Assembly (NCBI RefSeq): GCF_012027555.1
Contig: NZ_SNUQ01000001.1
Coordinates: 496,001-560,000, forward strand
Reading direction: 5' to 3'
Length of the DNA stretch: 64,000 nt
From: Thermococcus sp. CX2
Lineage (GTDB): Archaea; Methanobacteriota_B; Thermococci; Thermococcales; Thermococcaceae
Shown here: positions 1 through 9,958 of the stretch, piece after piece
Position numbering within the stretch: position 1 is the stretch's first letter
Layout: each line of letters starts with the position of its first letter
Program-made: the position numbers and the translations under genes
Notes under the pieces: generated by a model
Databases searched by the model: none
The model's input: the letters and a program-made list of their open reading frames with translations, nothing else
What the model was told of the DNA's origin: nothing

Positions 1-2
1 AC

Positions 3-542
3 CTAGATGGTTTCACAATAGGCTGCTTTGACCTCATAATGAAGATAAAGGCCACACCCTGCCTTGCCCTTGCGATGTTCAATGCCGAGGGAATCCCGGC
101 TGCATGCGAGGGAGAGCTGAACGCGCTCCTCGGGATGGCAATAGTGAGGCGCTTCTTCAACAAGCCAGCCTTCATGGGCAACATAGCAGATTACGGCGAC
201 GATTACATCATCCTTGCCCACTGTACCGCCCCGCTCATAGGAGGATACATCATAAGGTCGCACTTCGAGAGCGGAATGGGAGTTGGCGTTGAGGTCGAGC
301 TCCCCAAGGGGAAGGCTTCACTCCTCAAGATAAGGGGCAGAAAAGCGGTAGTGGCCAGTGTCGAAGTCGTTGGTAGGGAGCGCAGCGAGCATCGCTGCAG
401 GACCCAGATGAAGCTCCGCATCGAGGAGGCAAGGGACTTCATAGACGGCACACTCGGAAACCACCATCTCCTCGTTTACGTGGACAGTGAGGAGCTGGCG
501 GATCTGCTCAGCGAGCTTGGCTTCGAGGTTATGCTGTATTAA
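3..542 (+). CDS. L-fucose isomerase-like protein, C-terminal part
   Basis: The gene enters from outside the window; only the last 179 codons are present, reading in frame from base 3 and ending at a TAA. The visible part carries the stretch GCFDLI...KATPCLALAMFNAEGIPAACEG... and a C-terminal beta-rich half with GGYIIRSHFESG, which resembles the C-terminal domain of the L-fucose/L-arabinose isomerase superfamily. In that family the enzyme interconverts aldose and ketose sugars using a metal in the cytosol. Many archaeal members have no tested substrate, so the specific sugar cannot be assigned. The metal-binding N-terminal part lies upstream and was not seen. Confidence 0.6.
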   Translation, partial: LDGFTIGCFDLIMKIKATPCLALAMFNAEGIPAACEGELNALLGMAIVRRFFNKPAFMGNIADYGDDYIILAHCTAPLIGGYIIRSHFESGMGVGVEVELPKGKASLLKIRGRKAVVASVEVVGRERSEHRCRTQMKLRIEEARDFIDGTLGNHHLLVYVDSEELADLLSELGFEVMLY

Positions 543-660
543 CGTCCATACATTTGTCTTTAACTTCTCTTTATCCTCTATACTCCTAATGATCTTGGCC
601 AAAAATTTATTAACCTTAAGTTACTTAATATGTATTGAGAAGTGGCAGGGGGTAAGTCGT

Positions 661-831
661 ATGAGGCGAGCCCAGGCCGCAATAGAATACCTAATGATGA
701 TGGCAATGGCCTTAGCTGTGGTCTTATTTACCATCAGAACGCTCCAGAGAACTGCCAGTAACGCCAGCAACCAAGTTACAAGAACTTCAGAAGAAATAAT
801 AAAAACTATGAGCGAAATGATAGACAACTAA
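661..831 (+). CDS. Small class III signal peptide (pilin-like) protein
   Basis: A 56-residue protein. Its first residues are MRRAQAAIEYLMMMAMA: a short basic start, then the Q-A-A-I-E-Y-L pattern typical of archaeal class III signal peptides (PF04021-like), then one hydrophobic helix. Such proteins are cut by the FlaK/EppA type prepilin peptidase just before the Q and build into pili or related surface filaments through the hydrophobic helix. The mature protein would be only about 50 residues with a polar, coil-like tail. The start is supported by a GGGGG ribosome site 7-12 nt upstream; a TATA-like TTTATTAAC lies about 50 nt before the ATG. It stands alone, next to a convergent TRAP transporter operon. 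Which filament it joins is unknown. Confidence 0.7.
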   Translation: MRRAQAAIEYLMMMAMALAVVLFTIRTLQRTASNASNQVTRTSEEIIKTMSEMIDN

Positions 832-837
832 AGGGGC

Positions 838-3153
838 TCAGGCCCCGGACAGTGCTTTTTTTCCATAAAGCTTCAGGCCGAGCCAAGCCACCACACCGGC
901 CCCGATGACTATTGGGTTCAGCGTTACTCCCGCCAGCCCAATGACCCCGAAGACAGCCCTGATCCACTTCTTCAGGTTGGTGCTGTAGAACCCTGTTAAG
1001 GCTATCGCCAGCAGGTACATCACGAACAGGGTCGCCGCCAGATAATATGCTACTCTAAGCACCATCATGAGGTTCCACTCGGCCACGGTTATGAGAAACA
1101 TCTCTGGGTGAGTGAAGTATATGTACGGCCCTATGTAACCCGCCAAAGCGTACTTCACCGCGTTCATCGCCGTCTTCCAGAAGTCTCCGCCAGCTATTGC
1201 AGAACCAGCGTAGCTCGCAAGCGCCACTGGTGGGGTAACGTCCGCCAAGATTCCGAAGTAGAACACGAAGAAGTGGGCCGAGAGCATTGCTATGAGCACT
1301 GTGTAGCCTGGAACCGGCTGGTTGTAGGGCTCTATGCTCCTGACGAGCATGTATATTGCAGGTGCAGCAACGAGGGAGGTTATGATATAGTTTGCCGTCG
1401 TCGGAACACCCATACCGAGAATGAGGCTGAACACCATGGTCAATATGAGGAGCAGCCAGAGGTGTCCTCCCGTGAGGGATATGAGGCGGTAGCCTATGTT
1501 GGTGAGCTCGCCGGTCATGGTAAGAACGCCCTGGATGAGGCCAGCACTGGCGGCGGCGAGCATAACGCTGACGCTAGTTTTTCCTGCGTCTATCATGGCC
1601 TCGTAAGTGGCGCGGTACATCATCCTGCCGCTGTCGTGGGGTGAGCGGTAGCCGACAAGGATCGAGAAGACTATTCCGAAGACGCCCGTCATGAGGACTA
1701 TCTGCTCTTTGGTCATGCCAAGGTACTTGGTGAGGGCTATGAAAAGCAGGAACATCGCGGTTATGTAGAACTTCTCGTTGAAGGCAACGCCCTTCTTCAT
1801 CACGCCGAGAACCACGAGGAGGATGAACATCGCCAATAGCATCATCGCGGTCTGTGTACCGATGTCTTTGCCGAGGAACATTAGCAGGGTGGCAATGATG
1901 GCTACGGCAACGTAGAGCTTCTCGTTTCCGTAAATCTCGTCCCTCGAAATCCACGCGACCCAGATGGCTACGCCGAGGGATGATATAGCTGCTATTTGAG
2001 GCGCTATTCCCCAGACAAGTGCCACCGTGATGACGATTATTGGCAGGAGAATGTAGAGCTTCCTGAGGAAGTAAGTCATCGTCTTGAAGTGGTTAGTCGC
2101 CATGCCCTTAAGGCCAAGCCTCTTGGTCTCAAGGTCAATGAAGAGGTAGACACCGCCGTAGTAAACGAGGGCAGGCAAAACGGCAGCTATGATGATTTTG
2201 TTATACGGCAGGTTGAGGAACTCCGCCATGATGAAGGCCGCCGCTCCCATGATTGGAGGCATGAGCTGACCGCCCGTTGATGCCACTGGCTCCACGGCAC
2301 CGGCTATCTCAGGTGGATAGCCTGCCTTCTTCATCAGCGGAATGGTGAACGTTCCCGTCGTCAGGACGTTTGCGACGCTAGAACCGCTGACAGTTCCCAT
2401 GAGGGCGCTTGAGATGACTGCGGATTTGGCTGGACCACCTGGCCTCTTTCCGAAGAGGCTTATCATGAACTCGGTTATGTAGTCGCTGACGCCTATCCTC
2501 AGCAGGAATGCACCGAAGAATATGAAGGCGAAGACGTAGATGGTCATAACGAAGAACGGAATTCCGAAGATTCCCTCGTCGAAGTAGAGCTGCTGGACGA
2601 AGCGCACCCAGTCGAAGTTTATTGCGTAGATTCCGTAGGCGAGGAAAAGGGTTACTATCAGGGGCAGAACCCAGCCGAGAACACGTCTCGTTGCCTCAAT
2701 GACCATTATTATGGCCAGGAGTCCGAAGATGACATCGGTGTCGTTAAGGGTCGACGTCAGTATATAGCGCTGATAGACCGCGAACAGGTATATCATCGAG
2801 ATTACTCCAACGGCACCCATGACGTAGTCGTAGGCAAAAACCTTCTTGAAATACTTCTCCTTCTTCCGAATCGGGTAGAGCAAGAAGGTTATAACCATGA
2901 GCATGGCCAGAACAAATGCTTCCCCCTGCTTCGGCTGGAAGGTAATCCTGAGGAATTCTAACTTAAGGCCCAGTCTGGAGAAGAGATCGTAGAGTGTGTA
3001 GTTGAAGTTGAATATGAACAGGATTTCGTAAAGGCCTATAAGTATCGCAGCAATCTTAACGACCAGCTCCAGCCTGGGCGGAAGGGTTCTCGTCCGCTCT
3101 ATAACTACCTCCTCATATTCCATCCTGTCCATTCCTTGAAGACCCTCTCCCAT
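838..3153 (-). CDS. TRAP transporter permease, fused small and large membrane subunits
   Basis: A polytopic membrane protein of 771 residues. The first roughly 200 residues hold about five to six membrane helices (DctQ-like part). The rest is the large DctM-like channel subunit, with the family signature GTVSGSSVANVLTTGTF followed by IPLMKKAGYPPE, and GMGVPTTANY later. Fused QM permeases of this size are the usual partners of TAXI-type binding proteins and import organic acids or amino acids with the Na+ or H+ gradient. The gene follows the DUF1850 gene with a 2-nt gap, and the ATG at 3153 has a strong GGAGGTGGT ribosome site inside the end of the upstream gene; a GTG three codons earlier lies in that site and is not the start. 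The substrate is not evident from sequence. Confidence 0.9.
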   Translation of the reverse strand: MGEGLQGMDRMEYEEVVIERTRTLPPRLELVVKIAAILIGLYEILFIFNFNYTLYDLFSRLGLKLEFLRITFQPKQGEAFVLAMLMVITFLLYPIRKKEKYFKKVFAYDYVMGAVGVISMIYLFAVYQRYILTSTLNDTDVIFGLLAIIMVIEATRRVLGWVLPLIVTLFLAYGIYAINFDWVRFVQQLYFDEGIFGIPFFVMTIYVFAFIFFGAFLLRIGVSDYITEFMISLFGKRPGGPAKSAVISSALMGTVSGSSVANVLTTGTFTIPLMKKAGYPPEIAGAVEPVASTGGQLMPPIMGAAAFIMAEFLNLPYNKIIIAAVLPALVYYGGVYLFIDLETKRLGLKGMATNHFKTMTYFLRKLYILLPIIVITVALVWGIAPQIAAISSLGVAIWVAWISRDEIYGNEKLYVAVAIIATLLMFLGKDIGTQTAMMLLAMFILLVVLGVMKKGVAFNEKFYITAMFLLFIALTKYLGMTKEQIVLMTGVFGIVFSILVGYRSPHDSGRMMYRATYEAMIDAGKTSVSVMLAAASAGLIQGVLTMTGELTNIGYRLISLTGGHLWLLLILTMVFSLILGMGVPTTANYIITSLVAAPAIYMLVRSIEPYNQPVPGYTVLIAMLSAHFFVFYFGILADVTPPVALASYAGSAIAGGDFWKTAMNAVKYALAGYIGPYIYFTHPEMFLITVAEWNLMMVLRVAYYLAATLFVMYLLAIALTGFYSTNLKKWIRAVFGVIGLAGVTLNPIVIGAGVVAWLGLKLYGKKALSGA

Positions 3154-3155
3154 CT

Positions 3156-3605
3156 TCACCACCTCCCTATTAGAGTCAGAATCAGGGGAACTCGCTTAAT
3201 CCTAAAATCAACCAGCAGCGCCTTTTCAGGGCTGTTGAGAACGGGGGACCCGTTTACGGTTATGTTCACGTGGTTCAGCGGGATGAACCAGTAGCTGAAG
3301 TCCTCTCCGAGGTAATCGCTGACGTGCTTAACGTAATAGTCCCCCACAGTTCCTTGAATGTCCTCGGGGAGACCTGCTCCGAAGTCTTTCCACTTCATTT
3401 CAACGGCGTAAAACCCGCTCTTGTTTGCCACGAGCACCTCCACAACAGTGCTGCGTTCAACGCTGTGAATGTAAGTTATCTCAATCGTTGAACCGAGGGG
3501 ATAAAAGTGGACATCACCATCAAAACTTATCTCAACAGCCTTTACCGGAATGAACAGAATGATGAACATAGCGATAACAAAAAAGGAAAGGGTTCTGCGG
3601 CTCAA
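3156..3605 (-). CDS. DUF1850 protein of the TRAP operon
   Basis: A 149-residue protein starting with a signal peptide or membrane anchor (basic start, then FFVIAMFIILFIPVKAVE), followed by an all-beta region beginning VHFYPLGSTIEITYIHSVERS, the hallmark of DUF1850. Members of this family sit between TAXI binding protein and fused TRAP permease genes in many bacteria and archaea, as here. Its biochemical role is unknown; an auxiliary role in the extracellular part of the transporter is an inference from gene order. The start appears to be TTG, placed 4 nt after a GAGGGGGT ribosome site and 10 nt after the stop of the binding protein gene. No ATG nearby gives as good a site. Confidence 0.8.
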   Translation of the reverse strand: MSRRTLSFFVIAMFIILFIPVKAVEISFDGDVHFYPLGSTIEITYIHSVERSTVVEVLVANKSGFYAVEMKWKDFGAGLPEDIQGTVGDYYVKHVSDYLGEDFSYWFIPLNHVNITVNGSPVLNSPEKALLVDFRIKRVPLILTLIGRW

Positions 3606-3615
3606 AGATACCCCC

Positions 3616-4626
3616 TCATGGTTTCAGGTTGTCGGGGATGGTCTTGCCCTGCTCCTCGTAGTACTTGATGGCCCCTGGGTGGAGCGGGATGCTCATACCG
3701 TCGAGGGCGGTGTCAAGGCTTATGTACTGGGCCTTGGCGTGAACCTGCCTGAGCTCGTCAACGTGCAGGAAGAGGAGCTTGGTCATTGCGTAGACGACTT
3801 CGTCAGGAACGTCGGCGCTGACGACGAGAACGGCCTTAACGGCAAGGGTCGGGGTGTCTTGGGTCATTCCGTTGTAGGTGTCCTTCGGGAGGGTCTGGCT
3901 GACGTAGAATATGTAGCCCTTGTCATGGAGCTTCTGAAGGATGTCCTCCCCGATCGGGAGAATCCTTACTGGAGTCTGGACGGCTATCTGGTCAACGGCA
4001 GGAGTCGGAGCACCTGAAACTATGACTGCAGCATCGATCTGGCCGAGCTTGAGCTGCTGGGTTGCTTCGGTGAAGGAGAGGTAGACCTTGTCCACCTGGT
4101 CCCAAACTCCAGCGGCCTCGAGTATCTGCTGGGCGGCAACGGCCGTTCCGCTTCCGGCGGCACCGACCGCGACCTTCTTACCGGCGAGATCCTGGAGGGT
4201 CTTTATGTCACTGTCGGCTTTAACGACGAACTGGATGGTTTCGGGATAGAGGGCAGCTATTCCGCGAAGGTTCTTAACGGCGTTGTCCTTGAACGCGTCG
4301 AGTATAACTCCATTGTAGGCGTAATAAGCGACATCGTTCTGCATGATGGCGGCCTGAGCCCTTCCGTCACCGATGGCCTGGGCGTTGGAGACGCTCGCAC
4401 CGCTGGTAACGGCCTTCGCGTCAATTTGGATTCCAGTTTCATCCTTGCTGTACTTCTGGAGTATATTGGCGTAGGTTGAGCCGAGCGGATAGTAGACACC
4501 GGAGGTTGAACCAGTGTATATAGTTATGGAGTATGTTCCGGTTTCAGTGCCGCTGCTGATACAGCCCGCCATAACCACTGCAAAAAGCAAAACGACCACA
4601 AGGCCAATCGACATAAACCTTTTCAT
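3616..4626 (-). CDS. TAXI family TRAP transporter solute-binding lipoprotein
   Basis: A 336-residue secreted binding protein. It begins with a lipoprotein signal ending VVMAGC, so the mature protein should be lipid-anchored at Cys about 21. The TAXI family signature follows directly (ITIYTGSTSGVYYPLGSTYAN), and further on are the typical GSGTAVAAQQILEAAG and IDAAVIVSGAPTPAV segments. The family binds small organic anions or amino acids outside the cell and delivers them to the fused permease encoded two genes downstream. The ATG at 4626 lies 8 nt after GGAGGTG; a GTG three codons earlier is part of that site. This is the first gene of the operon. It ends in a charged segment with no truncation. 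Confidence 0.9.
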   Translation of the reverse strand: MKRFMSIGLVVVLLFAVVMAGCISSGTETGTYSITIYTGSTSGVYYPLGSTYANILQKYSKDETGIQIDAKAVTSGASVSNAQAIGDGRAQAAIMQNDVAYYAYNGVILDAFKDNAVKNLRGIAALYPETIQFVVKADSDIKTLQDLAGKKVAVGAAGSGTAVAAQQILEAAGVWDQVDKVYLSFTEATQQLKLGQIDAAVIVSGAPTPAVDQIAVQTPVRILPIGEDILQKLHDKGYIFYVSQTLPKDTYNGMTQDTPTLAVKAVLVVSADVPDEVVYAMTKLLFLHVDELRQVHAKAQYISLDTALDGMSIPLHPGAIKYYEEQGKTIPDNLKP

Positions 4627-4850
4627 GCCTTGCACACCTCCAAACCCAATTGTGAGTGTATGGTCTGAACGACCATATTAGGATATTGAAGTACATTTGC
4701 GGTTATATAGTTTGTGTTACTTTTTCGTAAATCTTTACGTGAGATTGGGGAATAGAACACAGCACCATCGAAATCTAGTGGACAAACGTAGAAGTTCGAA
4801 CCTGGGCAAAGCCTTTTAATTCCCAAGCCAAGCATCAAGGGGGTTGAAAA

Positions 4851-5669
4851 ATGAAGGTCATAATGACGACGAAGATAGACCTAGCTTCCATGAACATAAT
4901 GGAAAAACTGGTGGAGAACTTTGGCTTCAAAGAAACGGAGAAAAGCTTCGACGGAAATCCAGTCTACTCAAAGGGCGATATACTAATCCTGACGACCAAC
5001 AACGAGATGATCTACTACGACAACCTTGATGGAGCAATAGGGGAGCAACTCGGCTTCACGCCCGAGATAATCGTCTTTGCCTCGAGACACGCCAGCAAGC
5101 AGAAGCTACCTGCACTCACCACTCACGTGACCGGCAACTGGGGCAACGCAATGTACGGCGGAAAGGACGAGAGTCTAGCTATAGCACAGCCGAGCGCAAT
5201 GAAGCTTGCACTCCTCAAGATGAACGAACTCAACGATTTAGACTGGACCGTCTGCTACGAGGCGACCCACCACGGCCCGAGCGAGCTGAACGTCCCGAGT
5301 CTGTTCATCGAAATAGGCTCGAGCGAGGAGGAGTGGGTGAACGACAGGGCGGGGGAGATATTAGCGGAGACAATAATATACGTGCTGAAGAACTACGAGA
5401 ACTCAAAATTCCCAGTTGCCATTGGAATCGGAGGAGGCCACTACGCGCCGAAGCAGACGAAGAGGGCACTCGAAACGGACCTGGCTTTCGGCCACATAGC
5501 CCCGAAGTACACCCATCCGCTCAAGAAGGAACTCCTCCTCAAGGCCATTGAGAGAACAGACGGTGGGGTGGACGCCATATACGTCGATTGGAAGGGCAGT
5601 AAGGGCGAGACAAGACAGACGGCGAAAGCTCTAGCTGAGGAGCTCGGCTTGGAGTTCATACGGGACTGA
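4851..5669 (+). CDS. dtdA: D-aminoacyl-tRNA deacylase, archaeal type (DtdA)
   Basis: A 272-residue protein with the conserved blocks of the archaeal/plant GEK1-type D-aminoacyl-tRNA deacylase: [19 protein letters not shown] around residues 141-160 and [13 protein letters not shown] around 187-200, ending in a short helix. The family is a zinc-dependent enzyme that removes D-amino acids such as D-Tyr from tRNA, protecting translation. Length matches the family (about 270). The start has a GGGGGTTG ribosome site 5 nt upstream. The gene is monocistronic: TRAP operon genes diverge upstream and ftsZ has its own promoter downstream. Confidence 0.92.
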   Translation: MKVIMTTKIDLASMNIMEKLVENFGFKETEKSFDGNPVYSKGDILILTTNNEMIYYDNLDGAIGEQLGFTPEIIVFASRHASKQKLPALTTHVTGNWGNAMYGGKDESLAIAQPSAMKLALLKMNELNDLDWTVCYEATHHGPSELNVPSLFIEIGSSEEEWVNDRAGEILAETIIYVLKNYENSKFPVAIGIGGGHYAPKQTKRALETDLAFGHIAPKYTHPLKKELLLKAIERTDGGVDAIYVDWKGSKGETRQTAKALAEELGLEFIRD

Positions 5670-5723
5670 TAATCGAAATCTTTAAAGATGTTAAGCGGGA
5701 TTTTAAAATCAGCACCGGCCTTA

Positions 5724-5738
5724 GCTAAATTTATATAC
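5724..5738 (+). promoter_or_regulatory. BRE/TATA promoter of the ftsZ-secE-spt5 operon
   Basis: GCTAAATTTATATAC is a close match to the archaeal BRE plus TATA box. It lies about 50 nt before the ftsZ ATG at 5789, leaving a short leader. No comparable element is seen between ftsZ, secE, spt5 and rpl11, so those genes are probably transcribed together. Confidence 0.7.
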
Positions 5739-5788
5739 TACCTGCCTACAAAGTGAAACAGATGTTAAATTGCCCGGAGGGTGAAAAG

Positions 5789-6910
5789 ATGCTGAAGCTG
5801 ATTGAAGACGCTATCGAAAGAACCTCCTCCGACCTTAACAAGGTTCCGGAGGCCCAGGCTCCGCAGACTGACATAGATGAGGAGCTTAGGAGGATTCTAG
5901 AGCAGATACAGGCCAAGATTTATGTCGTCGGTGTCGGTGGTGCCGGCTGCAACACTATAAACAGAATGATGCAGGTCGGCATCCAGGGTGCGAAGGTTAT
6001 CGCCATCAACACTGATGCTCAGGATCTCCTCAAAGTTAGGGCTCACAAAAAGATACTCATCGGTAAGGAACTTACCCGTGGTCTCGGCGCAGGAAACAAC
6101 CCCAAGATGGGAGAGGAAGCTGCCAAGGAGAGCGAGAGGGAAATCCGCGATGCTCTCGAAGGTGCTGACATGGTCTTTATAACCTGCGGTCTCGGTGGTG
6201 GAACCGGCACTGGTGCCGCCCCAGTCGTTGCCGAGATAGCAAAGAAGATGGGTGCCCTCACAGTTTCCGTCGTCACCCTCCCGTTCACCGTTGAGGGCAT
6301 CAGGAGGATAAAGAACGCCGAATATGGTCTCGAGAGGCTCAGGAAGAACAGCGACACGGTTATCGTTATACCGAACGACAAGCTCATGGAGGTCGCTCCC
6401 AACCTGCCCATACACATGGCATTCAAGGTCGCTGACGAGATACTCGTCCAGGCCGTCAAGGGCATCACCGAGCTCATCACCAAGCCGGGACTCGTTAACC
6501 TCGACTTCAACGACGTCAGGGCAGTCATGAAGGACGGCGGCGTTGCGATGATAGGTATCGGCGAGAGCGACAGCGAGAAGAGGGCCCTCGAAGCTGCCCA
6601 GCAGGCACTCAACAGCCCGCTCCTCGACGTTGACATAAGCGGTGCCAAGGGAGCGCTCATAAGCATAAGCGGAAGCGACGTCAAGCTCGAGGAGGCTCAG
6701 CAGATAATAGAGCTCGTCACGAGCAAGCTCGACCCTGAGGCACAGGTCATCTGGGGAATACAGCTTGACGAAGAGCTCGGAAAGATGATAAGGATCCTCA
6801 TCGTGGTTACTGGAGTCAGCTCCCCATACGCTGTCGCCGAGGAGGAGCCCACTTACTACGGTGAGGAACCCGAGAGAAAAGTTATTAAACTCGACCTTGA
6901 GGAGCTTTGA
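5789..6910 (+). CDS. ftsZ: Cell division GTPase FtsZ
   Basis: A tubulin-family GTPase of 373 residues that polymerises into the division ring. A roughly 40-residue N-terminal extension, mostly acidic and helical, precedes the GTPase core, which begins [17 protein letters not shown] near residue 44. The tubulin signature [10 protein letters not shown] is near residues 135-144, and the synergy (T7) loop NLDFNDVR with its catalytic Asp is near residue 238. The C-terminal tail is acidic and lacks an obvious bacterial ZipA/FtsA-binding peptide. The ATG at 5789 was chosen because a GGAGGGTG ribosome site ends 5 nt before it; an upstream in-frame GTG at 5753 has no such site. Its position just upstream of secE-spt5 matches the FtsZ1 type of euryarchaea. 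Confidence 0.95.
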   Translation: MLKLIEDAIERTSSDLNKVPEAQAPQTDIDEELRRILEQIQAKIYVVGVGGAGCNTINRMMQVGIQGAKVIAINTDAQDLLKVRAHKKILIGKELTRGLGAGNNPKMGEEAAKESEREIRDALEGADMVFITCGLGGGTGTGAAPVVAEIAKKMGALTVSVVTLPFTVEGIRRIKNAEYGLERLRKNSDTVIVIPNDKLMEVAPNLPIHMAFKVADEILVQAVKGITELITKPGLVNLDFNDVRAVMKDGGVAMIGIGESDSEKRALEAAQQALNSPLLDVDISGAKGALISISGSDVKLEEAQQIIELVTSKLDPEAQVIWGIQLDEELGKMIRILIVVTGVSSPYAVAEEEPTYYGEEPERKVIKLDLEEL

Positions 6911-6949
6911 TAACCCTTTCATTTTCCAAAATTTAGAGGGGTGACGAGG

Positions 6950-7135
6950 GTGGCAACAACCACGGAAAAGCTTAAAAACTTCTTCGCGGAGTCGCGGAGG
7001 GTTTTGCTGGTAACAAAAAAGCCGGGCTGGAAAGAGTTTAAGATGGCTGCCAAGATTACCGGCATTGGAATGACTTTAATTGGCCTTATAGGCCTCATAA
7101 TCCGCATGATTGGATACATAATCACTGGCGCTTGA
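6950..7135 (+). CDS. secE: Protein translocase subunit SecE (Sec61 gamma)
   Basis: A 61-residue single-span protein: a cytosolic amphipathic segment (EKLKNFFAESRRVLLVTKKP), the conserved KPGWKEFK motif, then one membrane helix IGMTLIGLIGLIIRMIGYII. SecE clamps the two halves of SecY in the protein-conducting channel. The start is GTG at 6950, 7 nt after GAGGGGTG; a GTG at 6941 lies inside that site. It is followed 20 nt later by spt5, the common archaeal order. Confidence 0.93.
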   Translation: MATTTEKLKNFFAESRRVLLVTKKPGWKEFKMAAKITGIGMTLIGLIGLIIRMIGYIITGA

Positions 7136-7155
7136 GTTAGTAGCGGGTGATAGGC

Positions 7156-7614
7156 ATGAGCGATGGCAGGATATTCACAGTGCGCGTCACCGTTGGTCAG
7201 GAAGAGACCACGGCAAAGCTGATATACAGCAAGATTAAGACTTACAAACTCCCAGTCTACGCCATACTGACACCATCGAAAGTCAAGGGCTACATATTCG
7301 TCGAGGCCCCAAGCAAGAGCGCCGTGGATGAAGCAATTAAGGGCATAAGACACGCCAAGGGAACTCTTCCCGGCGAGATTAGGTTTGAAGAGATTGAACA
7401 CTTCCTCGAGGAGAAACCAGCCGTGAGCGGCTTCGAGCCTGGTGACATAGTTGAGCTCATCGCCGGCCCGTTCAAGGGCGAGAAAGCAAAGGTCGTCAGG
7501 GTTGACGAAGCCAAGGATGAAATAGTCGTCGAGCTCATCGGTTCAATCGTCCCGATTCCGGTTACGGTGAGGGGCGAATACGTTAGACTTATAAGCAAAC
7601 GCCAGAAGGAGTGA
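7156..7614 (+). CDS. spt5: Transcription elongation factor Spt5 (NusG)
   Basis: A 152-residue archaeal Spt5. Residues 1-85 form the NGN domain that binds the RNA polymerase clamp ([16 protein letters not shown] at the start). A KOW domain follows, beginning [21 protein letters not shown] near residue 93. Spt5 pairs with Spt4, which is not encoded here, and makes elongation processive while linking transcription to translation. The ATG at 7156 is preceded by GGGTGA at a 5-nt spacing. It leads the P-stalk ribosomal genes, a conserved euryarchaeal grouping. Confidence 0.95.
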   Translation: MSDGRIFTVRVTVGQEETTAKLIYSKIKTYKLPVYAILTPSKVKGYIFVEAPSKSAVDEAIKGIRHAKGTLPGEIRFEEIEHFLEEKPAVSGFEPGDIVELIAGPFKGEKAKVVRVDEAKDEIVVELIGSIVPIPVTVRGEYVRLISKRQKE

Positions 7615-7643
7615 ACGGACTCAGATAACTAGAGGTGAGAAAG

Positions 7644-8135
7644 ATGCCGCAGGTTGTTGAGGTGCTCGTTGAGGGAGGAAAGGCTTCACCAGGTCCACCA
7701 CTCGGTCCCGCTATCGGTCCGCTCGGACTTAACGTTAAGCAGGTCGTTGACGAGATAAACAAGGCTACCAAGGACTTCGAGGGAATGCAGGTTCCAGTCA
7801 AGATCATCGTGGAGGACCCCAAGAAGAAGACCTTCCGCATTGAGGTTGGTGTTCCTCCGGTCAGCCAGCTCATCAAGAAGGAGCTTGGTATACCAAAGGG
7901 CTCCAGCGAGGCTGGCCACAGCCCGGTCGGAAACCTGACCATGGAGCAGGTCATCAGGATAGCCAAGGCCAAGATGGACCAGATGCTTGCCGCTGACCTC
8001 AAGGCTGCAGCCAAGGAGGTCATCGGTACAGCGCTCAGCATGGGCGTTACCGTCGAGGGCAAGGACCCGAGGGAAGTCCAGAAGGAGATTGACGAAGGCG
8101 TTTACGACGAGATTTTTGCAAACGCCGAGGAGTGA
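7644..8135 (+). CDS. rpl11: Large ribosomal subunit protein uL11
   Basis: A 163-residue ribosomal protein. The N-terminal domain has the invariant proline-rich block [18 protein letters not shown] around residues 18-36; the C-terminal RNA-binding domain contains [14 protein letters not shown]. It binds the GTPase-associated centre of 23S rRNA at the base of the L10-L12 stalk, whose genes follow. The start at 7644 has GAGGTGAG 5 nt upstream. An 80-nt AT-rich gap with a TTTAAAAAT element (about 8144) separates it from rpl1, so an internal promoter there is possible. Confidence 0.95.
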   Translation: MPQVVEVLVEGGKASPGPPLGPAIGPLGLNVKQVVDEINKATKDFEGMQVPVKIIVEDPKKKTFRIEVGVPPVSQLIKKELGIPKGSSEAGHSPVGNLTMEQVIRIAKAKMDQMLAADLKAAAKEVIGTALSMGVTVEGKDPREVQKEIDEGVYDEIFANAEE

Positions 8136-8214
8136 GGGAAAAGTTTAAAAATCCCTCTTTTTACGCATTTTTGACTTTTCGGTGCTTAAATCAAAAATGA
8201 AGGGAGGGCTGTAG

Positions 8215-8865
8215 ATGGCCTTTGACAGGCAGAAAATCGTGGAAGCGGTGAAGGAGGCGAAGGCCCGGGCTAAGCCGCGCAACTTCACACAGACCGTCGA
8301 AGTGGCAGTCAACCTCAAGGATATAGACCTCCGCAAGCCGGAGAACAGGTTTAAGCTTGAGGTTGTGCTGCCCCACGGTCGTGGGAAGGAGCCCAAGATC
8401 GCGGTCATCGCTGATGGTGCCGTTGCCGAGGCGGCTAAAAAGCTCGGGCTGGATGTGATTAGTGGAGAGCAGCTTGAGGAACTCGCCAAGAGCCCAAGGC
8501 AGGCAAGGAAGCTGGCGAAGAGCTACGACTTCTTCATTGCGGCGGCTCCGCTGATGCCGAAGATCGGTAGGTACCTCGGTAGGTACCTCGGTCCAAGGAA
8601 CAAGATGCCGCAGGTCGTTCCACCGACCATGACCAACCTAGAGCCAATAATCGCAAGGCTCAAGAAGACCGTCAGGATACAGCTTAAGAACAACCCGGTT
8701 GTGCACGCCCCGATTGGAACCGAGGACATGGACGACGAGAAGCTCGCCGAGAACGCTGAAGCAGTGCTCAACGCCATCATCAACAAGCTCGAGCGCGGAG
8801 AGAACCAAGTGAAGTCAGTGTACGTCAAGACCACTATGGGACCGGCCGTTAAGGTGGAGAGGTGA
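8215..8865 (+). CDS. rpl1: Large ribosomal subunit protein uL1
   Basis: A 216-residue ribosomal protein building the mobile L1 stalk near the E site. Conserved landmarks are the LGPRNKMPQ turn near residue 124 and the C-terminal [16 protein letters not shown] strand. In methanogens L1 represses its own mRNA by binding a site that mimics its rRNA target; whether the leader here (8136-8214) contains such a site was not established by reading. The start has GGGAGGGCT upstream. The stop overlaps the ribosome site of rpl10. Confidence 0.95.
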   Translation: MAFDRQKIVEAVKEAKARAKPRNFTQTVEVAVNLKDIDLRKPENRFKLEVVLPHGRGKEPKIAVIADGAVAEAAKKLGLDVISGEQLEELAKSPRQARKLAKSYDFFIAAAPLMPKIGRYLGRYLGPRNKMPQVVPPTMTNLEPIIARLKKTVRIQLKNNPVVHAPIGTEDMDDEKLAENAEAVLNAIINKLERGENQVKSVYVKTTMGPAVKVER

Positions 8866-8870
8866 GGGAG

Positions 8871-9890
8871 ATGGCCCACGTCGCTGAGTGGAAGAAGAAG
8901 GAAGTTGAAGAGCTCACCAACATCATCAAGAGCTACCCAGTGATAGCACTCGTTGACGTTGCCAATGTCCCGGCTTACCCGCTCTCAAAGATGCGTGAGA
9001 AGCTCAGGGGCAAGGCACTCCTCAGGGTCTCGAGGAACACCCTCATTGAGCTCGCCATAAAGAGGGCCGCTCAGGAGCTTGGAAAGCCAGAGCTCGAGAA
9101 GCTCATCGACCACATACAGGGTGGAGCCGGAATCCTCGCCACCGAGATGAACCCATTCAAGCTCTACAAGCTCCTTGAGGAGAGCAAGACTCCTGCTCCG
9201 GCCAAGCCAGGCGTGCCGGTTCCCAAGGACGTCGTCATACCAGCCGGTCCGACCTCAATCTCACCGGGTCCGCTCGTCGGTGAGATGCAGGCTCTTGGCA
9301 TACCTGCGAGAATCGAGAAGGGTAAGGTCAGCATCCAGAAGGACTATACCGTGCTCAAGGCCGGTGAGGTCATAACCGAGCAGCTTGCGAGGATCCTCAA
9401 TGCCCTCGGTATCGAGCCGCTTGAGGTAGGTCTCAACCTCCTCGCGGCCTACGAGGACGGAATCGTCTACACTCCAGAGGTTCTCGCCATCGACGAGGAG
9501 GAGTACATCAACCTGCTCCAGCAGGCCTACATGCACGCGTTCAACCTGTCCGTCAACACTGCCTATCCAACCAGCCAGACCATCGAGGCCATCATCCAGA
9601 AGGCCTACCTTGGAGCCAAGAATGTTGCAGTCGAGGCTGGCTACGTCACCAAGGATACCGTCGAGGACATCTTTGGCAGGGCTCTGCGTGCCGTCCTGCT
9701 CATAGCCCAGAACCTGCCTGAGGACCTGCTCGACGAGAAGACCAAAGAGCTTTTAAACCAACAGGCACAAATAGCCGTTGCCGCTCAGCCTCAGCAGGAG
9801 GAGAAGGTTGAGGAGGCTGAGGAAGAGGAGGAAGAAGAGGAAGCCTCCGAAGAGGACGCCCTTGCTGGACTTGGGGCGCTCTTCGGCTGA
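8871..9890 (+). CDS. rpl10: Large ribosomal subunit stalk protein uL10 (P0)
   Basis: A 339-residue P0 protein. The N-terminal rRNA-binding half is followed by the archaeal insertion domain and a long helical spine that in Thermococcales holds three L12 dimers. The C-terminus is a highly acidic linker ending [13 protein letters not shown], nearly identical to the tail of L12 encoded next. These tails recruit translation GTPases to the ribosome. The ATG at 8871 follows GAGGTGAGGG, which overlaps the stop of rpl1; the GTG at 8862 is within that site. Confidence 0.95.
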   Translation: MAHVAEWKKKEVEELTNIIKSYPVIALVDVANVPAYPLSKMREKLRGKALLRVSRNTLIELAIKRAAQELGKPELEKLIDHIQGGAGILATEMNPFKLYKLLEESKTPAPAKPGVPVPKDVVIPAGPTSISPGPLVGEMQALGIPARIEKGKVSIQKDYTVLKAGEVITEQLARILNALGIEPLEVGLNLLAAYEDGIVYTPEVLAIDEEEYINLLQQAYMHAFNLSVNTAYPTSQTIEAIIQKAYLGAKNVAVEAGYVTKDTVEDIFGRALRAVLLIAQNLPEDLLDEKTKELLNQQAQIAVAAQPQQEEKVEEAEEEEEEEEASEEDALAGLGALFG

Positions 9891-9958
9891 ACTTTCCATT
9901 TCCCTCGTATCCCTGAATAAAACCGTGTGAAAAATGAAGATGATTGGAGGTGTGAAAA

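Noticed and set aside
5753-5788. Upstream GTG start for ftsZ adding 12 residues
   Set aside because: The ribosome site GGAGGGTG lies inside this extension and points to the ATG at 5789.
5897-6922. A 341-codon minus-strand frame opposite ftsZ
   Set aside because: The composition is a reverse reading of ftsZ codons with no domain and no start signal.
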